Below, piece by piece: positions 5,824-13,662 of a DNA stretch of 17,473 nucleotides (position 1 is its first letter; each line of letters opens with the position of its first letter). Below the pieces are notes generated by a model. The model was given only the letters and a program-made list of their open reading frames with translations. It made no database searches and was not told where the DNA came from. Origin of the DNA: Thermotogaceae bacterium (GTDB lineage Bacteria > Thermotogota > Thermotogae > Thermotogales > Thermotogaceae); contig JALVXE010000025.1 of assembly GCA_027038385.1 (NCBI GenBank), forward strand, positions 1-17,473, written 5' to 3'. The position numbers were made by a program, and so were the translations under genes.

Positions 5824-8800
5824 GTGAGGAGAACTCTGATAACGTTTTTCACAATCGTCCTGTGCGTAGTGAGCGTGTCCTCAAGAATACCTATAGCGGT
5901 TTTCGATTTCGAAGCCTATGGAGTTGATAAAGATTACTCCATGGTGATAACGGACACACTCGTTTCCGAACTCGTAAAGGTTAAAGGATTGGCTCTTGTC
6001 GAGAGAGAGAAGATAAAAACATTGATAAAGGAGAGGCAACTCTCACAAATAGGAATAACTGATATAAGTAAAGGAGTGGAGCTCGGAAAACTACTCGGAG
6101 TTGAGAAGATAGTCTTGGGAAGGATAGGAAGGCTCGGCAGAGAGTACATACTGACTGTAAAGCTCGTGGACGTGGAAACCGGGGAGATAGAGTTTCAAAA
6201 TCAATACAGTGTAAACCTGAACATAAAATCCATCATCAAAACCACGAAGGAAATTGTCCCTGATATACTGAGAAATCTTCCGCTAATGGAGGGGAAGATA
6301 ACCGATTTGAAAGGAAAGGAAGTTTATCTAAATCTCTCCTCAGATGATGGGATACAGAAGGGGATGGTTCTTCATGTATTCAAGCTGGAGAAACACACAG
6401 ATGAACATGGCGAAGTGATCTTCGAAAGTGAGAAAAAGGTTGGAGATATCGAGATCACGGCTGTGAGCGACAGGGGTTCTATAGCACGTATATTGAAGAG
6501 ATACGGAAAGATATCCATCGGAGATACCGTCAAACTGAGCCTCTTATACGAATACTATTTCAAGGTTTCCAAGAAGAGATACAAACCACGTGGCACGGCA
6601 ATATTAAAGATCATTCCACAAAACCAGCTCGCATACGGCGCGAAGGTCTACATAGACGGAGAAGAAGCCGGGACCATAAAGGAAGAGATCTTCGCGGTGG
6701 ATGTGGTACCTGGAGAACACAAAGTGGAGATAGATTCTGAGAAGATCGATAAGCTGATGTACAAAATTCACGTTGGAAGCTATGAGACTTACGAGTTGAA
6801 GATAAGGCCATCTCCAGCCAAGAGGATAGTGAAGTTGGTTACTCAGCCAGCTGGAGCGCTTGTTTACATAAACGGAAGATACATCGGGACTTCTCCTTGT
6901 TTCACCCCACCACTTGTGGTTGGAAAGGTCTACAAGCTGAGAATCGAAAAGGAGGGATACAGAACCGCGTTCGATGAGATAAAGCTGGAGGAAAAGGGAT
7001 TCGCACCACTGGAGAAAAGATACACATTGGAAAAGCTAAAAGCAGTTTTGAAAGTCGTCACAACCCCCGAGAAAGCCAAAGTGTACTTCAACGGAAAATA
7101 CTTGGGAGAAACCCCTATGAAAATCTTCAAGGAGTACCAGATACACGGAAAACTAGTCATTTCAAAAGAAGGTTACAAATCACGCGAGGAATACGTCAAC
7201 GTGAGTCCAGGATTTGTAAGGGAAATAAGGATAAAGCTTAAGCCCATCGCGGTGTTGAGAATACGTTCAAACCCAGAAGGGGCAGCTGTTTTTGTGAACG
7301 ACAGACTCGTTGGAAGAACACCCGTTGAAATCAAGTTAGAAGGTGGAAAAGAAGTAGTGATAACGCTGAAAAGATCCGGTTATGAGACCCTGAGGGACAA
7401 GGTAGTTCTTCCGAAAATTCCAAAGGTGATTGAAAAGAATTTCAGATTGAAGAGGTTGAAAGCGGTGATAGAGATATTCTCGAACCTGAAACTCAAAGTT
7501 TTCTTGAATGGAGAATACCTTGGAACAATTCCTCTGAAGATCGAGAGAGAAAGAGCTATACAGGGAAAACTTGTTTTACTTAGAGGAAACAAGGTTGTTT
7601 ATGAAAGAAAAATTAATGTGCCAGTTGGAAAGACCTTGAAGCTGGATTTGAAGTATCATCCCCCCGACGTTCCAAGAGATCCCAGACCCAAGGATGGTGG
7701 AACTTCTGGGACGAGCGTAATCCTTTCTTGGAAATGCTCGGACCCAGATGGTGAAAAACTCGTGTATGACGTTTACTTTGGAAATTCACACAATCCACCT
7801 CTATACAAGCAGAACCTCAAAGAAAACAGTTTAAAACTTATGGGCTTGAGAGTCGGAGAAACTTACTATTGGAGAGTCGTTGCCATAGATCCCACCGGGA
7901 TGAAAAGAACTGGACCGCTGTGGAGTTTTAAGGTCCTCGCAATTCCTGGAAGCATAAGATGGTACCTGAAAGTCAGGGGAGATGTGGATTCATCACCGGC
8001 GATCGGAGAAGACGGAACAGTGTACATAGGTTCTGATGACGGGAATTTGTATGCCATCTCGCCAAATGGAAGTCTAAAATGGAAGTTCAAAACGAGTGGA
8101 GATGTGAACTCATCACCGGCCGTGGGAGAAGATGAAGCGGTGTACTTCGGATCCGATGACGGTTATCTATACGCCGTGAAAAATGGGAAAATAATCTGGA
8201 AGTTCAAAGCAGATAGTGGAATAGACTCGTCTCCCGCAGTTGAGAACGACGGAACGATTTACTTTGGGACCCTTGGCGGATACCTGTACGCGGTGAGAAA
8301 TGGTAAACTGCTGTGGAGACTTCCCTTAGGAGATTCCATCTATTCATCTCCAGCTGTGGCAGACGGGACTATATACATTGGATCCCTGAATGGTGTGATG
8401 TATGCGGTATCCAGAACGGGAACGATCAAGTGGTTTTTGAAAACGCACGGATCCATATACTCCTCACCATCCATAGGCCATGATGGAACGGTTTACTTCG
8501 GTTCGGAAGATGGAAGCCTGTACGCTGTGAGATCCGATGGTTCGATCAAATGGAAGGTCAATCTTGGAGACGTGATTTATTCGTCAGCCGCGGTCGATCG
8601 CTATGGAAACATCTACATAGGATCCTGGGATGGATATCTCTACAAGATTGGAGAAAATGGAAAGATCATCTGGAAGATCAAGATCGGAAAATCCATATTC
8701 TCCTCTCCTGCCATCGGGGATGATGGGAATTTATACGTGGGATCCTGGGATGGGTACATCGTCTCGTTAAAAGCAAGCGGAAAGGTCAATTGGAAGATAA

Positions 8801-9087
8801 AACTCGGAAGCTCTTTTTCCTCTTCTCCATCGATAAGCGATGGAAATTTATACATAGGATCCAATGATGGAAAGGTCTACTCGATATGTATAAAGAGCAA
8901 GAGACCAGAAAACTCTCCTTGGGCAAAGTTCAGGGGAAACTTGAAAAACACAGGTTTGGCGAGAAAAGTTCAAAGAGTTTCCACACATGAACAGGCTCTT
9001 GAATCCAATCCCAGCTCGACTTTTCTTATCCCTATATTCATCGCCGTGGCGATATCCATCTTGGCCATTTTGATATTTGTGATATGA
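5824..9087 (+). CDS. Large exported multidomain envelope protein: CsgG/FlgO-like, FlgT-C-like, PEGA repeats, FnIII, PQQ-like propeller, C-terminal anchor
   Basis: This 1087-residue protein starts with a signal peptide (RRTLITFFTIVLCVVSVSS, 2-20). Residues 24-145 read as a CsgG/FlgO-like domain (IAVFDFEAYG, VEREKIKTLIKER, VLGRIGRLGREYILTVKLVD). Residues 157-235 resemble the FlgT C-terminal domain (GIQKGMVLHVFK, ISIGDTVKL). Next come about five PEGA modules near 257-330, 335-402, 405-472, 476-545 and 546-612, marked by VYINGRYIGTSP, VYFNGKYLGETP, VFVNDRLVGRTP and VFLNGEYLGTIP. A fibronectin III-like domain (616-708, ending YYWRVVAID...WSF) and eight SSPA-GxVYIGSxDGxLYA repeats (about 712-1030), as in the BamB/PQQ propeller, follow. 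A terminal helix FLIPIFIAVAISILAILIFVI ends the protein. The GTG has AGGAGGAG 7 bases upstream. I infer a cell-surface or periplasmic scaffold; no enzyme motif is seen. Confidence 0.93.
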   Translation: MRRTLITFFTIVLCVVSVSSRIPIAVFDFEAYGVDKDYSMVITDTLVSELVKVKGLALVEREKIKTLIKERQLSQIGITDISKGVELGKLLGVEKIVLGRIGRLGREYILTVKLVDVETGEIEFQNQYSVNLNIKSIIKTTKEIVPDILRNLPLMEGKITDLKGKEVYLNLSSDDGIQKGMVLHVFKLEKHTDEHGEVIFESEKKVGDIEITAVSDRGSIARILKRYGKISIGDTVKLSLLYEYYFKVSKKRYKPRGTAILKIIPQNQLAYGAKVYIDGEEAGTIKEEIFAVDVVPGEHKVEIDSEKIDKLMYKIHVGSYETYELKIRPSPAKRIVKLVTQPAGALVYINGRYIGTSPCFTPPLVVGKVYKLRIEKEGYRTAFDEIKLEEKGFAPLEKRYTLEKLKAVLKVVTTPEKAKVYFNGKYLGETPMKIFKEYQIHGKLVISKEGYKSREEYVNVSPGFVREIRIKLKPIAVLRIRSNPEGAAVFVNDRLVGRTPVEIKLEGGKEVVITLKRSGYETLRDKVVLPKIPKVIEKNFRLKRLKAVIEIFSNLKLKVFLNGEYLGTIPLKIERERAIQGKLVLLRGNKVVYERKINVPVGKTLKLDLKYHPPDVPRDPRPKDGGTSGTSVILSWKCSDPDGEKLVYDVYFGNSHNPPLYKQNLKENSLKLMGLRVGETYYWRVVAIDPTGMKRTGPLWSFKVLAIPGSIRWYLKVRGDVDSSPAIGEDGTVYIGSDDGNLYAISPNGSLKWKFKTSGDVNSSPAVGEDEAVYFGSDDGYLYAVKNGKIIWKFKADSGIDSSPAVENDGTIYFGTLGGYLYAVRNGKLLWRLPLGDSIYSSPAVADGTIYIGSLNGVMYAVSRTGTIKWFLKTHGSIYSSPSIGHDGTVYFGSEDGSLYAVRSDGSIKWKVNLGDVIYSSAAVDRYGNIYIGSWDGYLYKIGENGKIIWKIKIGKSIFSSPAIGDDGNLYVGSWDGYIVSLKASGKVNWKIKLGSSFSSSPSISDGNLYIGSNDGKVYSICIKSKRPENSPWAKFRGNLKNTGLARKVQRVSTHEQALESNPSSTFLIPIFIAVAISILAILIFVI

Positions 9088-9116
9088 AAAATCCCCCGCA
9101 GTTTGCGGGGGATTTT
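9088..9116. terminator. Bidirectional terminator between the large envelope gene and groEL
   Basis: AAAATCCCCCGCA and TGCGGGGGATTTT form a 13-bp perfect stem around a GTT loop. Both strands end the stem in TTTT, so it can serve the plus-strand gene ending at 9087 and the minus-strand groEL ending at 9132. Confidence 0.9.
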
Positions 9117-9131
9117 CGAACCATTTTTCGA

Positions 9132-10751
9132 TCAGTATTCGGGCATCTCCGGCATGTTGTTCTTCTTCTCCTCGGGTTTCTCGACCACGAGGACTTCCGT
9201 TGTGAGAAGCATGCTTGCGATTGATGCCGCGTTCTGGAGAGCACTCCTAGTAACCTTCGCCGGGTCGATAATCCCAGCGTCGAACATGTTGGTGTATTCT
9301 CCCTTAAGCGCGTCGAATCCGTAAGCCGGATCGTCTTTCTCGAGAACCTTCTCAACGATTATCGAACCATCGTAACCAGCGTTAGCGGCTATCTGTCTGA
9401 TCGGAGCCTCGAGGGCGTTGTAAACTATCTTGGCTCCAACTTTCTCATCTCCATCGAGTTCGTCGATGACTTTCTGGACAGCCTTTCTAAGCCTCAAGAG
9501 CGTTGCTCCTCCTCCAGCGACTATTCCTTCCTCAACGGCTGCTCTAGTGGCGCTGAGAGCATCCTCTATCCTGTGTTTCTTCTCCTTGAGCTCGGTCTCA
9601 GTGGCAGCTCCAACCTTTATGACAGCGACCCCACCAGCGAGTTTAGCCATTCTCTCCTGGAGAGTTTCTTTCTCGTACTCAGAGGTTGTCTGCTCAATTT
9701 GATTCTTTATCTGCTCGATTCTCTTCTTTATGTCCTCGGGATTTCCTTTTCCTCCGATGATTATCGTCTCATCTTTCTTAACCCTGACCATCTCCGCATG
9801 CCCAAGATCCTCGAGTTCGGTCTTTTCGATATCAAGTCCTAGCTCTTCGCTTATGACCTGACCACCGGTGAGTATGGCTATATCCTGAAGCATGGCCTTC
9901 CTTCTCTCTCCGAAGCCAGGAGCCTTGACTGCGCAGACTTCCAAGACCCCCTTGAGTTTGTTGAGAACGAGTGTTGCAAGAGCCTCCCCTTCAACATCCT
10001 CGGCTATCACGAGCAGAGGTTTTCCGGTTCTTGCGACTTTCTCGAGTATCGGTATGAGTGGCTTGACAGAGCTGAGCTTCTTGTCGGTTATAAGGATGTA
10101 AGGCTCTTTCAAAACAACTTCCATCTTGTCAGCATCGGTTACGAAGTATGGAGAAATGTATCCTCTATCGAACTGCATTCCTTCAGTGAACTCGACATAA
10201 GTTTCCATCGTTTTGGAGTCTTCAACCGTGATGACTCCATCCTCTCCAACCTTATCCATAGCCTCGGCTATGAGATCCCCTATCTTTGGATCGTTCGCGG
10301 ATATGGCAGCAACGTGGGCTATATCCTCCCTACCGCTGAGTTTCTTAGAGAGTTCCTTTATCTCCTCAACCGCTGCGTCAACAGCCTTCTCAATTCCCCT
10401 CTTTAAGAGCATCGGGTTCGCACCAGCAGCGACGTTCTTGAATCCTTCCTTGACCATGGCCTGAGCCAGGACGGTAGCGGTGGTTGTTCCATCACCGGCA
10501 ACATCGTTGGTCTTGGAAGCAACCTCTTTAACGAGCTGAGCTCCGAGGTTCTCGAACTTATCCTCGAGTTCTATCTCCTTGGCTATGGAGACTCCGTCAT
10601 TGGTTATGGTTGGCGAACCCCAGCTCTTCTCTATAACGACATTCTTACCCTTTGGACCGAGAGTTATTTTCACAGCGTTAGCAACCTTGTCGACTCCTCT
10701 TTCAAGTGCCCTTCTGGCTTCCTCATCAAACATCAGCATTTTCGCCGCCAT
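9132..10751 (-). CDS. groL: Chaperonin GroEL (Cpn60)
   Basis: This 539-residue protein has the normal GroEL length. Visible hallmarks are the ATP-binding VKITLGPKGKNVV and VAGDGTTTATVLAQAM, the DKVGEDGVITVEDS segment, the apical GYISPYFVTD region, KAPGFGERRKAMLQDIAILTGG, and the intermediate-domain GGVAVIKVGAATETELKEKK and VEEGIVAGGGATLL. The tail is MPEMPEY with no Gly-Gly-Met repeats. It forms the double-ring ATP-driven folding cage in the cytoplasm with GroES. The ATG at 10751 is 8 bases after GGGAGG; a GTG three codons upstream overlaps that site and is not used. The gene follows groES by 16 bases under the CIRCE-controlled promoter. The sequence closely resembles Thermotoga GroEL, which is the best taxonomic clue in the window. 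Confidence 0.99.
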   Translation of the reverse strand: MAAKMLMFDEEARRALERGVDKVANAVKITLGPKGKNVVIEKSWGSPTITNDGVSIAKEIELEDKFENLGAQLVKEVASKTNDVAGDGTTTATVLAQAMVKEGFKNVAAGANPMLLKRGIEKAVDAAVEEIKELSKKLSGREDIAHVAAISANDPKIGDLIAEAMDKVGEDGVITVEDSKTMETYVEFTEGMQFDRGYISPYFVTDADKMEVVLKEPYILITDKKLSSVKPLIPILEKVARTGKPLLVIAEDVEGEALATLVLNKLKGVLEVCAVKAPGFGERRKAMLQDIAILTGGQVISEELGLDIEKTELEDLGHAEMVRVKKDETIIIGGKGNPEDIKKRIEQIKNQIEQTTSEYEKETLQERMAKLAGGVAVIKVGAATETELKEKKHRIEDALSATRAAVEEGIVAGGGATLLRLRKAVQKVIDELDGDEKVGAKIVYNALEAPIRQIAANAGYDGSIIVEKVLEKDDPAYGFDALKGEYTNMFDAGIIDPAKVTRSALQNAASIASMLLTTEVLVVEKPEEKKNNMPEMPEY

Positions 10752-10767
10752 CTCTTCCACCTCCCTT

Positions 10768-11043
10768 TCATTCTTCTATTTTCGCGAGTATATCCTCGGC
10801 ATCGATAATGATGTATTCCTCATCATCCATCTTAACCTCGGTCCCGGAGTACTTGGAGTATATGACTTTGTCGCCAGCCTTGAGATCGAGGTCTTTGACA
10901 TCTTCACCCTCGCCGACCGCTATAACTTCGGCCTTCATCGGTTTTTCCTTGGCGCTCTCTGGGAGTACTATTCCACCTTCCGTCTTTTCCTCCTCTTTAA
11001 TTGGCTTTATCAAAACCCTATCACCGAGTGGAACTATCTTCAT
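10768..11043 (-). CDS. groS: Co-chaperonin GroES (Cpn10)
   Basis: This 91-residue protein has the standard Cpn10 layout: MKIVPLGDRVLIKPI at the N-terminus, the mobile loop EEEKTEGGIVLPESAKEKP that docks on GroEL, then VIAVGEGEDVKDLDLKAGDKVIYSKYSGTEV and the terminal EEYIIIDAEDILA strand. It caps the GroEL ring. The open frame extends 13 codons further upstream, but GGGGGAGAGGAC precedes the ATG at 11043 directly, and the extension (KKNKKKKGGED) is only leader sequence. It is the first gene of the groESL operon, followed by groEL. Confidence 0.99.
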   Translation of the reverse strand: MKIVPLGDRVLIKPIKEEEKTEGGIVLPESAKEKPMKAEVIAVGEGEDVKDLDLKAGDKVIYSKYSGTEVKMDDEEYIIIDAEDILAKIEE

Positions 11044-11075
11044 GTCCTCTCCCCCCTTTTTCTTCTTATTCTTTT

Positions 11076-11102
11076 TTAGCACTCATCATATTTGACTGCT
11101 AA
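11076..11102 (-). promoter_or_regulatory. CIRCE operator (HrcA binding site) of groESL
   Basis: The sequence reads TTAGCACTC-N9-GACTGCTAA on the plus strand, one base away from the CIRCE consensus TTAGCACTC-N9-GAGTGCTAA. It starts right after the -10 box and would cover the transcription start and leader, so HrcA binding should block groESL until heat stress. Confidence 0.97.
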
Positions 11103-11103
11103 G

Positions 11104-11132
11104 AATATACACCGGGTTCAAAAATGTGTAAA
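11104..11132 (-). promoter_or_regulatory. groESL promoter
   Basis: On the minus strand, TTTACA (11132-11127), a 17-base spacer and TATATT (11109-11104) match a sigma-70 type promoter and abut the CIRCE operator. The start would be near 11097, inside CIRCE. Confidence 0.85.
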
Positions 11133-11137
11133 GGGAG

Positions 11138-11167
11138 ATTACGAGAATTTACAGGAAGTTACAGGAA
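11138..11167. repeat. Three imperfect 10-bp tandem repeats upstream of the groES promoter
   Basis: ATTACGAGAA, TTTACAGGAA and GTTACAGGAA follow one another without a gap. The second and third differ only in the first base. The array lies between the end of the DUF123 gene and the groES -35 box, about 6 bases from it. Confidence 0.7.
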
Positions 11168-11181
11168 AATATTGCCAATTA

Positions 11182-11580
11182 TCAGCAAAAATCTCCGAAT
11201 TTCTCACAAAAATGTTTCAGAGACTTCAGAAGTGAGGGAAGATCGGCGATCCTGAAGAGATTCCCTTTCGTTCCGATGTCGGAAGATCCAAAGCCTTTCA
11301 CCACTTCGAATTCACCTGAAAGGAAATCTGAAAGCATCTTTTCCATCCTTTTTCCGACGAATCCGGCTATGAACACCACTTCTCCAGCTTCAGTTATCTG
11401 ATCGATATGCCAATGAATCTTTTTTCCCTTTGAAAGATGCCTTTTCAACCTACCGGTGAGAGAATTCATGGCAGAACCAACATAAGCGTAAAAACCTTTA
11501 GGTAGGCTTTGAACAGATGGGCGTGATATCGAGATATCTCTGTCGACCCTCAGAACAATTATGTAGGTTCCCTTGTTCAT
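11182..11580 (-). CDS. DUF123 / GIY-YIG nuclease-like protein
   Basis: This 132-residue protein matches the DUF123 pattern: GTYIIVLRV at the N-terminus, GFYAYVGSA (29-37), RLKRHLSKGKKIHWHID (44-60), a conserved Glu at E80 and a final GFGSSD (96-101). The family is related to GIY-YIG nucleases and in some thermophiles is fused to endonuclease III. Two usual cysteines are missing: the EC pair near E80 reads EK, and the SDCxC segment reads SDIGTK, so a metal site seen in relatives is probably absent. Whether it cuts DNA is not known. The ATG overlaps the stop of the TPR gene (ATGA). Confidence 0.87.
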   Translation of the reverse strand: MNKGTYIIVLRVDRDISISRPSVQSLPKGFYAYVGSAMNSLTGRLKRHLSKGKKIHWHIDQITEAGEVVFIAGFVGKRMEKMLSDFLSGEFEVVKGFGSSDIGTKGNLFRIADLPSLLKSLKHFCEKFGDFC

Positions 11581-12026
11581 CTTGGAGGTTCTACCCCGTA
11601 GCTTCTCAATACATCGTCCTTATCGCTTCTCCTAACTTTTTTATAAGCCGCGATGAAATCGGACATTCTCTTGCTCCTCTCGTATGCTATCGCGAGAGCG
11701 AGATAAAGCTCATCAGACTCGTATCCAGAGTCTTTAAGGTTCTCGAGTATCATCATAGCTTCCCCGTATCGGCCTATCTCCAAAAAAGCTACTGCCAAAT
11801 TCAACTTCGCATCCTTAAAAGATGGTGAAATCTTAAGAGCTCTCTCGTAGAGTTCTATCGCTTTTGAAACAAATCCCTTCATCCTGTAAAGGTTCGCCAA
11901 GTTGTTCAAAATCTCAGGTATTTCCTCCACCTCAAGGAAATTCTCGTACAACGATATGGCCTCGTCCACTTTTCCAGATCTGACCAAGTCCAACGCTTTG
12001 TTTATAACCTCATCTGCCTTTTCCAC
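11577..12026 (-). CDS. Tetratricopeptide repeat protein
   Basis: About 149 residues made almost wholly of four TPR-type helical pairs: ADEVINKALDLVRSGKVDEA, ILNNLANLYRMKGFVSKAIELYERAL, AKLNLAVAFLEIGRYGEAMMILENL and ELYLALAIAYERSKRMSDFIAAY. TPR proteins act as protein-binding scaffolds; there is no signal peptide, so it is probably cytoplasmic. The open frame extends to 12080 inside the upstream gene. I chose the GTG at 12026, 11 bases after AAAGG; the GTG at 12032 is also possible. Either way it overlaps the end of the exported propeller protein by about 20 bases, which suggests the two are made together. Confidence 0.85.
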   Translation of the reverse strand: MEKADEVINKALDLVRSGKVDEAISLYENFLEVEEIPEILNNLANLYRMKGFVSKAIELYERALKISPSFKDAKLNLAVAFLEIGRYGEAMMILENLKDSGYESDELYLALAIAYERSKRMSDFIAAYKKVRRSDKDDVLRSYGVEPPR

Positions 12027-13662
12027 TCTCACCAGTCCCTTTGTCCACGAGATAAAAAGTATCGGAGTAGCTTTGATCAAATATCTTTACACCAACACTA
12101 ACTGTGTGAACCCTTATCACAACGTCTGGAACGTATTTGAACCTGGCTTTCCAGAGATACTTCCAACTGTTTGGAATATCATCCGTAGATTCTCCTCCGC
12201 TCAAGACAGAAGTTTTCATGAGCTCATCGCCCCCATGACCATCCACGAATAGCCTCACACCTTTGCTCCTCATGGTAACCACTGCACCGCTTGAACTGTA
12301 TGCATCCGGGGGTACCAAAACATCCACTCCAAATCTCTCTTTCAGCAGTGGCAGTCGATCGGTTATAAAATCCTTTCCGCTCTTGTAAGCATCGATCCTC
12401 ACGGGCTTGGCTTCAACAGACGGTGAAATCCTTCCACCATCCACATCAACATACACAAACTTATCCGCAAGAGGAACCTGAGAACCGTCGTATCCCTCCA
12501 CCCTGAATTCTACTTCAACATCACCAGCCTTTCTCTTATAATCGACAAGTCTTACGAAGAAAGGTTCTCCTTCGGTTATCAGATACAGATCTATTTCGTG
12601 TTTCTTCCAGTCCGAACACACAAGGAACGGAAATCTATAATCGAATCCTACTATGCTGGGGGAGGAGATCCCTATCTTCACGAGTTCCTTCATATTCTTG
12701 AAGTAATACACCTCTCCATCGGATGAAAGTATCAGCATACTGCCGAGCGGTGTTATCTCAAAGGCACGGGCACCTACAGGAAGTGGTACTATCCTGAGAA
12801 CGGCGAAGTTCTCCTTTGATATCACCACTACCCTTTGATTGAGAGAGTCGAGTATCCACAATCCGTCTTGGTTAACTTCACAGTCCACGGGAACCATCGA
12901 TATGGAAATCTCTTTCTTCCCAACGATCCCCTTGTACATCCAATAAACGTTGTACCCATCTATCCACCAGAGCCTTCCCGTTCTGTCAAATCCCGCCAAG
13001 ATGGGGGATCTGAGCCCAGAGTAGATCTTTCTGAAGGATCCATCTGCGTACTCGTATATCTCACCGGAAGTCGTACTCAGGTATACGGTGTCGTTTGGGG
13101 AACTCTCAACAGAGAGAGGATGAAAACGGAGTGAAACCGCCTTTTCAAGGACGCCATCTTCGTTGTATATCAAAAATCTGGAGTTGACCCTATCTATGGC
13201 GTAGATCTTGTCACTAGATATCGCCACGTCTTCCACAGTGTAGAAATACTCAACATCGTTCAAAACACCCTTGATGGATAGAATCCTGCTGACCCTGAGA
13301 TTCTCCGGGACTCTCCTGGATCCGGTTAAATACTCCATGTCCTTGAGCATGGATATAACTTCCGGAGTTCCGAGGGACACGGCGAGCATAGACCTCAAAT
13401 CCCTGAAAGCACTTCCTATATTCCCCATATCAACTTCGACTTTCGCTCTCATGTAGTAGAATTTCGGTATGTCAAATGGATCCACAGGCATGTCTAAGGC
13501 TGTGTTTATATCTGAAAGCGCTTTCTCGTAGTCTCCGCGAAACCAGTTGTCAACGATCTTGCCGAGCATCAGTTTCGCTTCTTCCTGTGGGCTTATACCA
13601 AACACAAAAAAAGAAACAGCGACAAAGATCAGTATCAATCTCTTCGCTTCACGTAGCTCCAT
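12010..13662 (-). CDS. Exported protein with N-terminal TPR-like helices and beta-propeller-like domain
   Basis: This 550-residue protein starts with a basic stretch and a hydrophobic segment (LILIFVAVSFFVFGIS, 9-24), a signal peptide or anchor. Residues 28-110 hold TPR-like helices (FRGDYEKALSDINTALDMP, FYYMRAKVEVDMGNIGSAFRDL). From about 125 to 390 there are repeated strand groups such as VAISSDKIYAIDRVNSRFLIYNEDG, DRTGRLWWIDGYNVYWM and QDGLWILDSLNQRVVVIS, as in NHL/YncE-type propellers. The last 150 residues, including VRLFVDGHGG near 475, are a separate domain I do not recognise. The ATG overlaps the plsY end by 28 bases and is preceded by GAAAGGAAG. It is probably an extracytoplasmic binding protein; its ligand is unknown. 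Confidence 0.83.
   Translation of the reverse strand: MELREAKRLILIFVAVSFFVFGISPQEEAKLMLGKIVDNWFRGDYEKALSDINTALDMPVDPFDIPKFYYMRAKVEVDMGNIGSAFRDLRSMLAVSLGTPEVISMLKDMEYLTGSRRVPENLRVSRILSIKGVLNDVEYFYTVEDVAISSDKIYAIDRVNSRFLIYNEDGVLEKAVSLRFHPLSVESSPNDTVYLSTTSGEIYEYADGSFRKIYSGLRSPILAGFDRTGRLWWIDGYNVYWMYKGIVGKKEISISMVPVDCEVNQDGLWILDSLNQRVVVISKENFAVLRIVPLPVGARAFEITPLGSMLILSSDGEVYYFKNMKELVKIGISSPSIVGFDYRFPFLVCSDWKKHEIDLYLITEGEPFFVRLVDYKRKAGDVEVEFRVEGYDGSQVPLADKFVYVDVDGGRISPSVEAKPVRIDAYKSGKDFITDRLPLLKERFGVDVLVPPDAYSSSGAVVTMRSKGVRLFVDGHGGDELMKTSVLSGGESTDDIPNSWKYLWKARFKYVPDVVIRVHTVSVGVKIFDQSYSDTFYLVDKGTGESGKGR

Noticed and set aside
7980..8880. DNA repeats with a period of roughly 110-120 bases
   Set aside because: They come from the eight propeller repeats of the protein (blades 6 and 7 share GGATCCTGGGATGG) and are not a separate element such as CRISPR.
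10752..10760. GTG start giving GroEL three extra residues
   Set aside because: It overlaps the GGGAGG site; the ATG at 10751 has proper spacing and gives the usual MAAK N-terminus.
10579..11095. Plus-strand frames of 129 and 166 codons across the groES start
   Set aside because: They run opposite groEL, groES and the CIRCE operator, with low-complexity Ser/Phe-rich translations.
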